64,000 nt of DNA from Mesostigma viride. Taxonomy: Eukaryota; Streptophyta; Mesostigmatophyceae; Mesostigmatales; Mesostigmataceae. The notes beneath the pieces were generated by a model, which was given only the letters and a program-made list of their open reading frames with translations, made no database searches and had not been told where the DNA came from. The position numbers were made by a program, and so were the translations under genes. The stretch covers positions 90,250 through 154,249 of the forward strand of contig RPFO01002136.1 of assembly GCA_009746045.1 (NCBI GenBank), read 5' to 3'. Shown piece after piece: positions 63,795-64,000 of the stretch; position 1 is the stretch's first letter; the number at the start of each line of letters is the position of its first letter.

Positions 63795-63797
<3 letters not shown>
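61807..63797. other. upstream region, no assigned gene
   Basis: A minus-strand open stretch at 62525-62625 (ITIKNIFQDELRLASRDGQS) ending at a GTGGGT donor looks coding-like, but no ATG or acceptor starts it in frame. GTTGAGTTGAGTTAAGTCAA at 62638-62657 forms part of a short inverted repeat. No gene could be assigned. Confidence 0.35.

Positions 63798-63838
<41 letters not shown>
63798..63838. repeat. (GT)n microsatellite
   Basis: About twenty uninterrupted GT units. Confidence 0.97.
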
Positions 63839-63840
<2 letters not shown>

Positions 63841-64000
63841 CATCCGCATGTGTGTTTTCCCTAGTACTGTATCAACTTTTCGGCCTTTTACCCTCTGTCT
63901 CGCTCCATTGTCTCGCTCCATGCTGCAGGTCTACCTAAAGAGATATATTGCCACGCGGCTCCCGCGACCTTCGCGTCTTTCCTCTCAGACCACTACCGTA

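Overview
The window is nuclear DNA from a eukaryote in the green photosynthetic lineage, most likely a green alga. Three things point there. Genes are split into many short exons (50-320 bp) with GT-AG and some GC-AG introns. One gene is a eukaryotic RbcX, the Rubisco assembly chaperone of the green (form IB) lineage. One esterase has the NG-for-HG motif I recall from plant members of its family. Species cannot be fixed from the sequence alone.

Layout, left to right. (1) 489-9872, minus: an ankyrin-repeat gene whose exons are all phase 0-0, nearly one ankyrin repeat per exon; three of them sit in an 878-bp tandem triplication (2815-5420). (2) 10312-17261, minus: an apparently intact L1-like LINE with two open ORFs, a poly-A tail and a 13-14 bp target-site duplication. 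(3) 17746-19989, plus: RbcX in four exons. (4) 20400-21345: short non-LTR remnants with (TTAA)n tails. (5) 22180-28911, minus: a nine-exon DUF676-type serine esterase. (6) 29690-44448, plus: a fifteen-exon GH47 EDEM-like protein of the ER, whose introns hold most of the micro- and minisatellites and a 1637-bp non-autonomous hAT element with an 8-bp target-site duplication. (7) 45660-50900: a decayed second LINE (46341-50630) inserted into an older (TTAA)n element, with a 10-bp target-site duplication. (8) 51000-53190, minus: eroded ORF1-only LINE remnants. (9) 54283-61806, minus: an unrecognised gene with two homologous 52-codon exons and a very long last exon coding a 17-residue Ala/Gly/Pro/Gln repeat; its largest intron holds 23-bp and 9-bp satellites. 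(10) 61807-64000: mostly anonymous, with a possible exon at the right edge.

The genes do not form one pathway: RbcX is plastid, EDEM is ER quality control, and the esterase is a lipase-like hydrolase. Gene models here were joined by eye from splice consensus, reading phase and family alignment. Each of the RbcX, esterase, EDEM and ankyrin models keeps frame through every junction, which is strong internal support. The most unusual items are the exon-bearing tandem triplication, the hAT element with palindromic subterminal arrays, the resolved LINE nest, the ORF1-only LINE family with hairpin plus (TTAA)n ends, and the unrecognised repeat protein gene.
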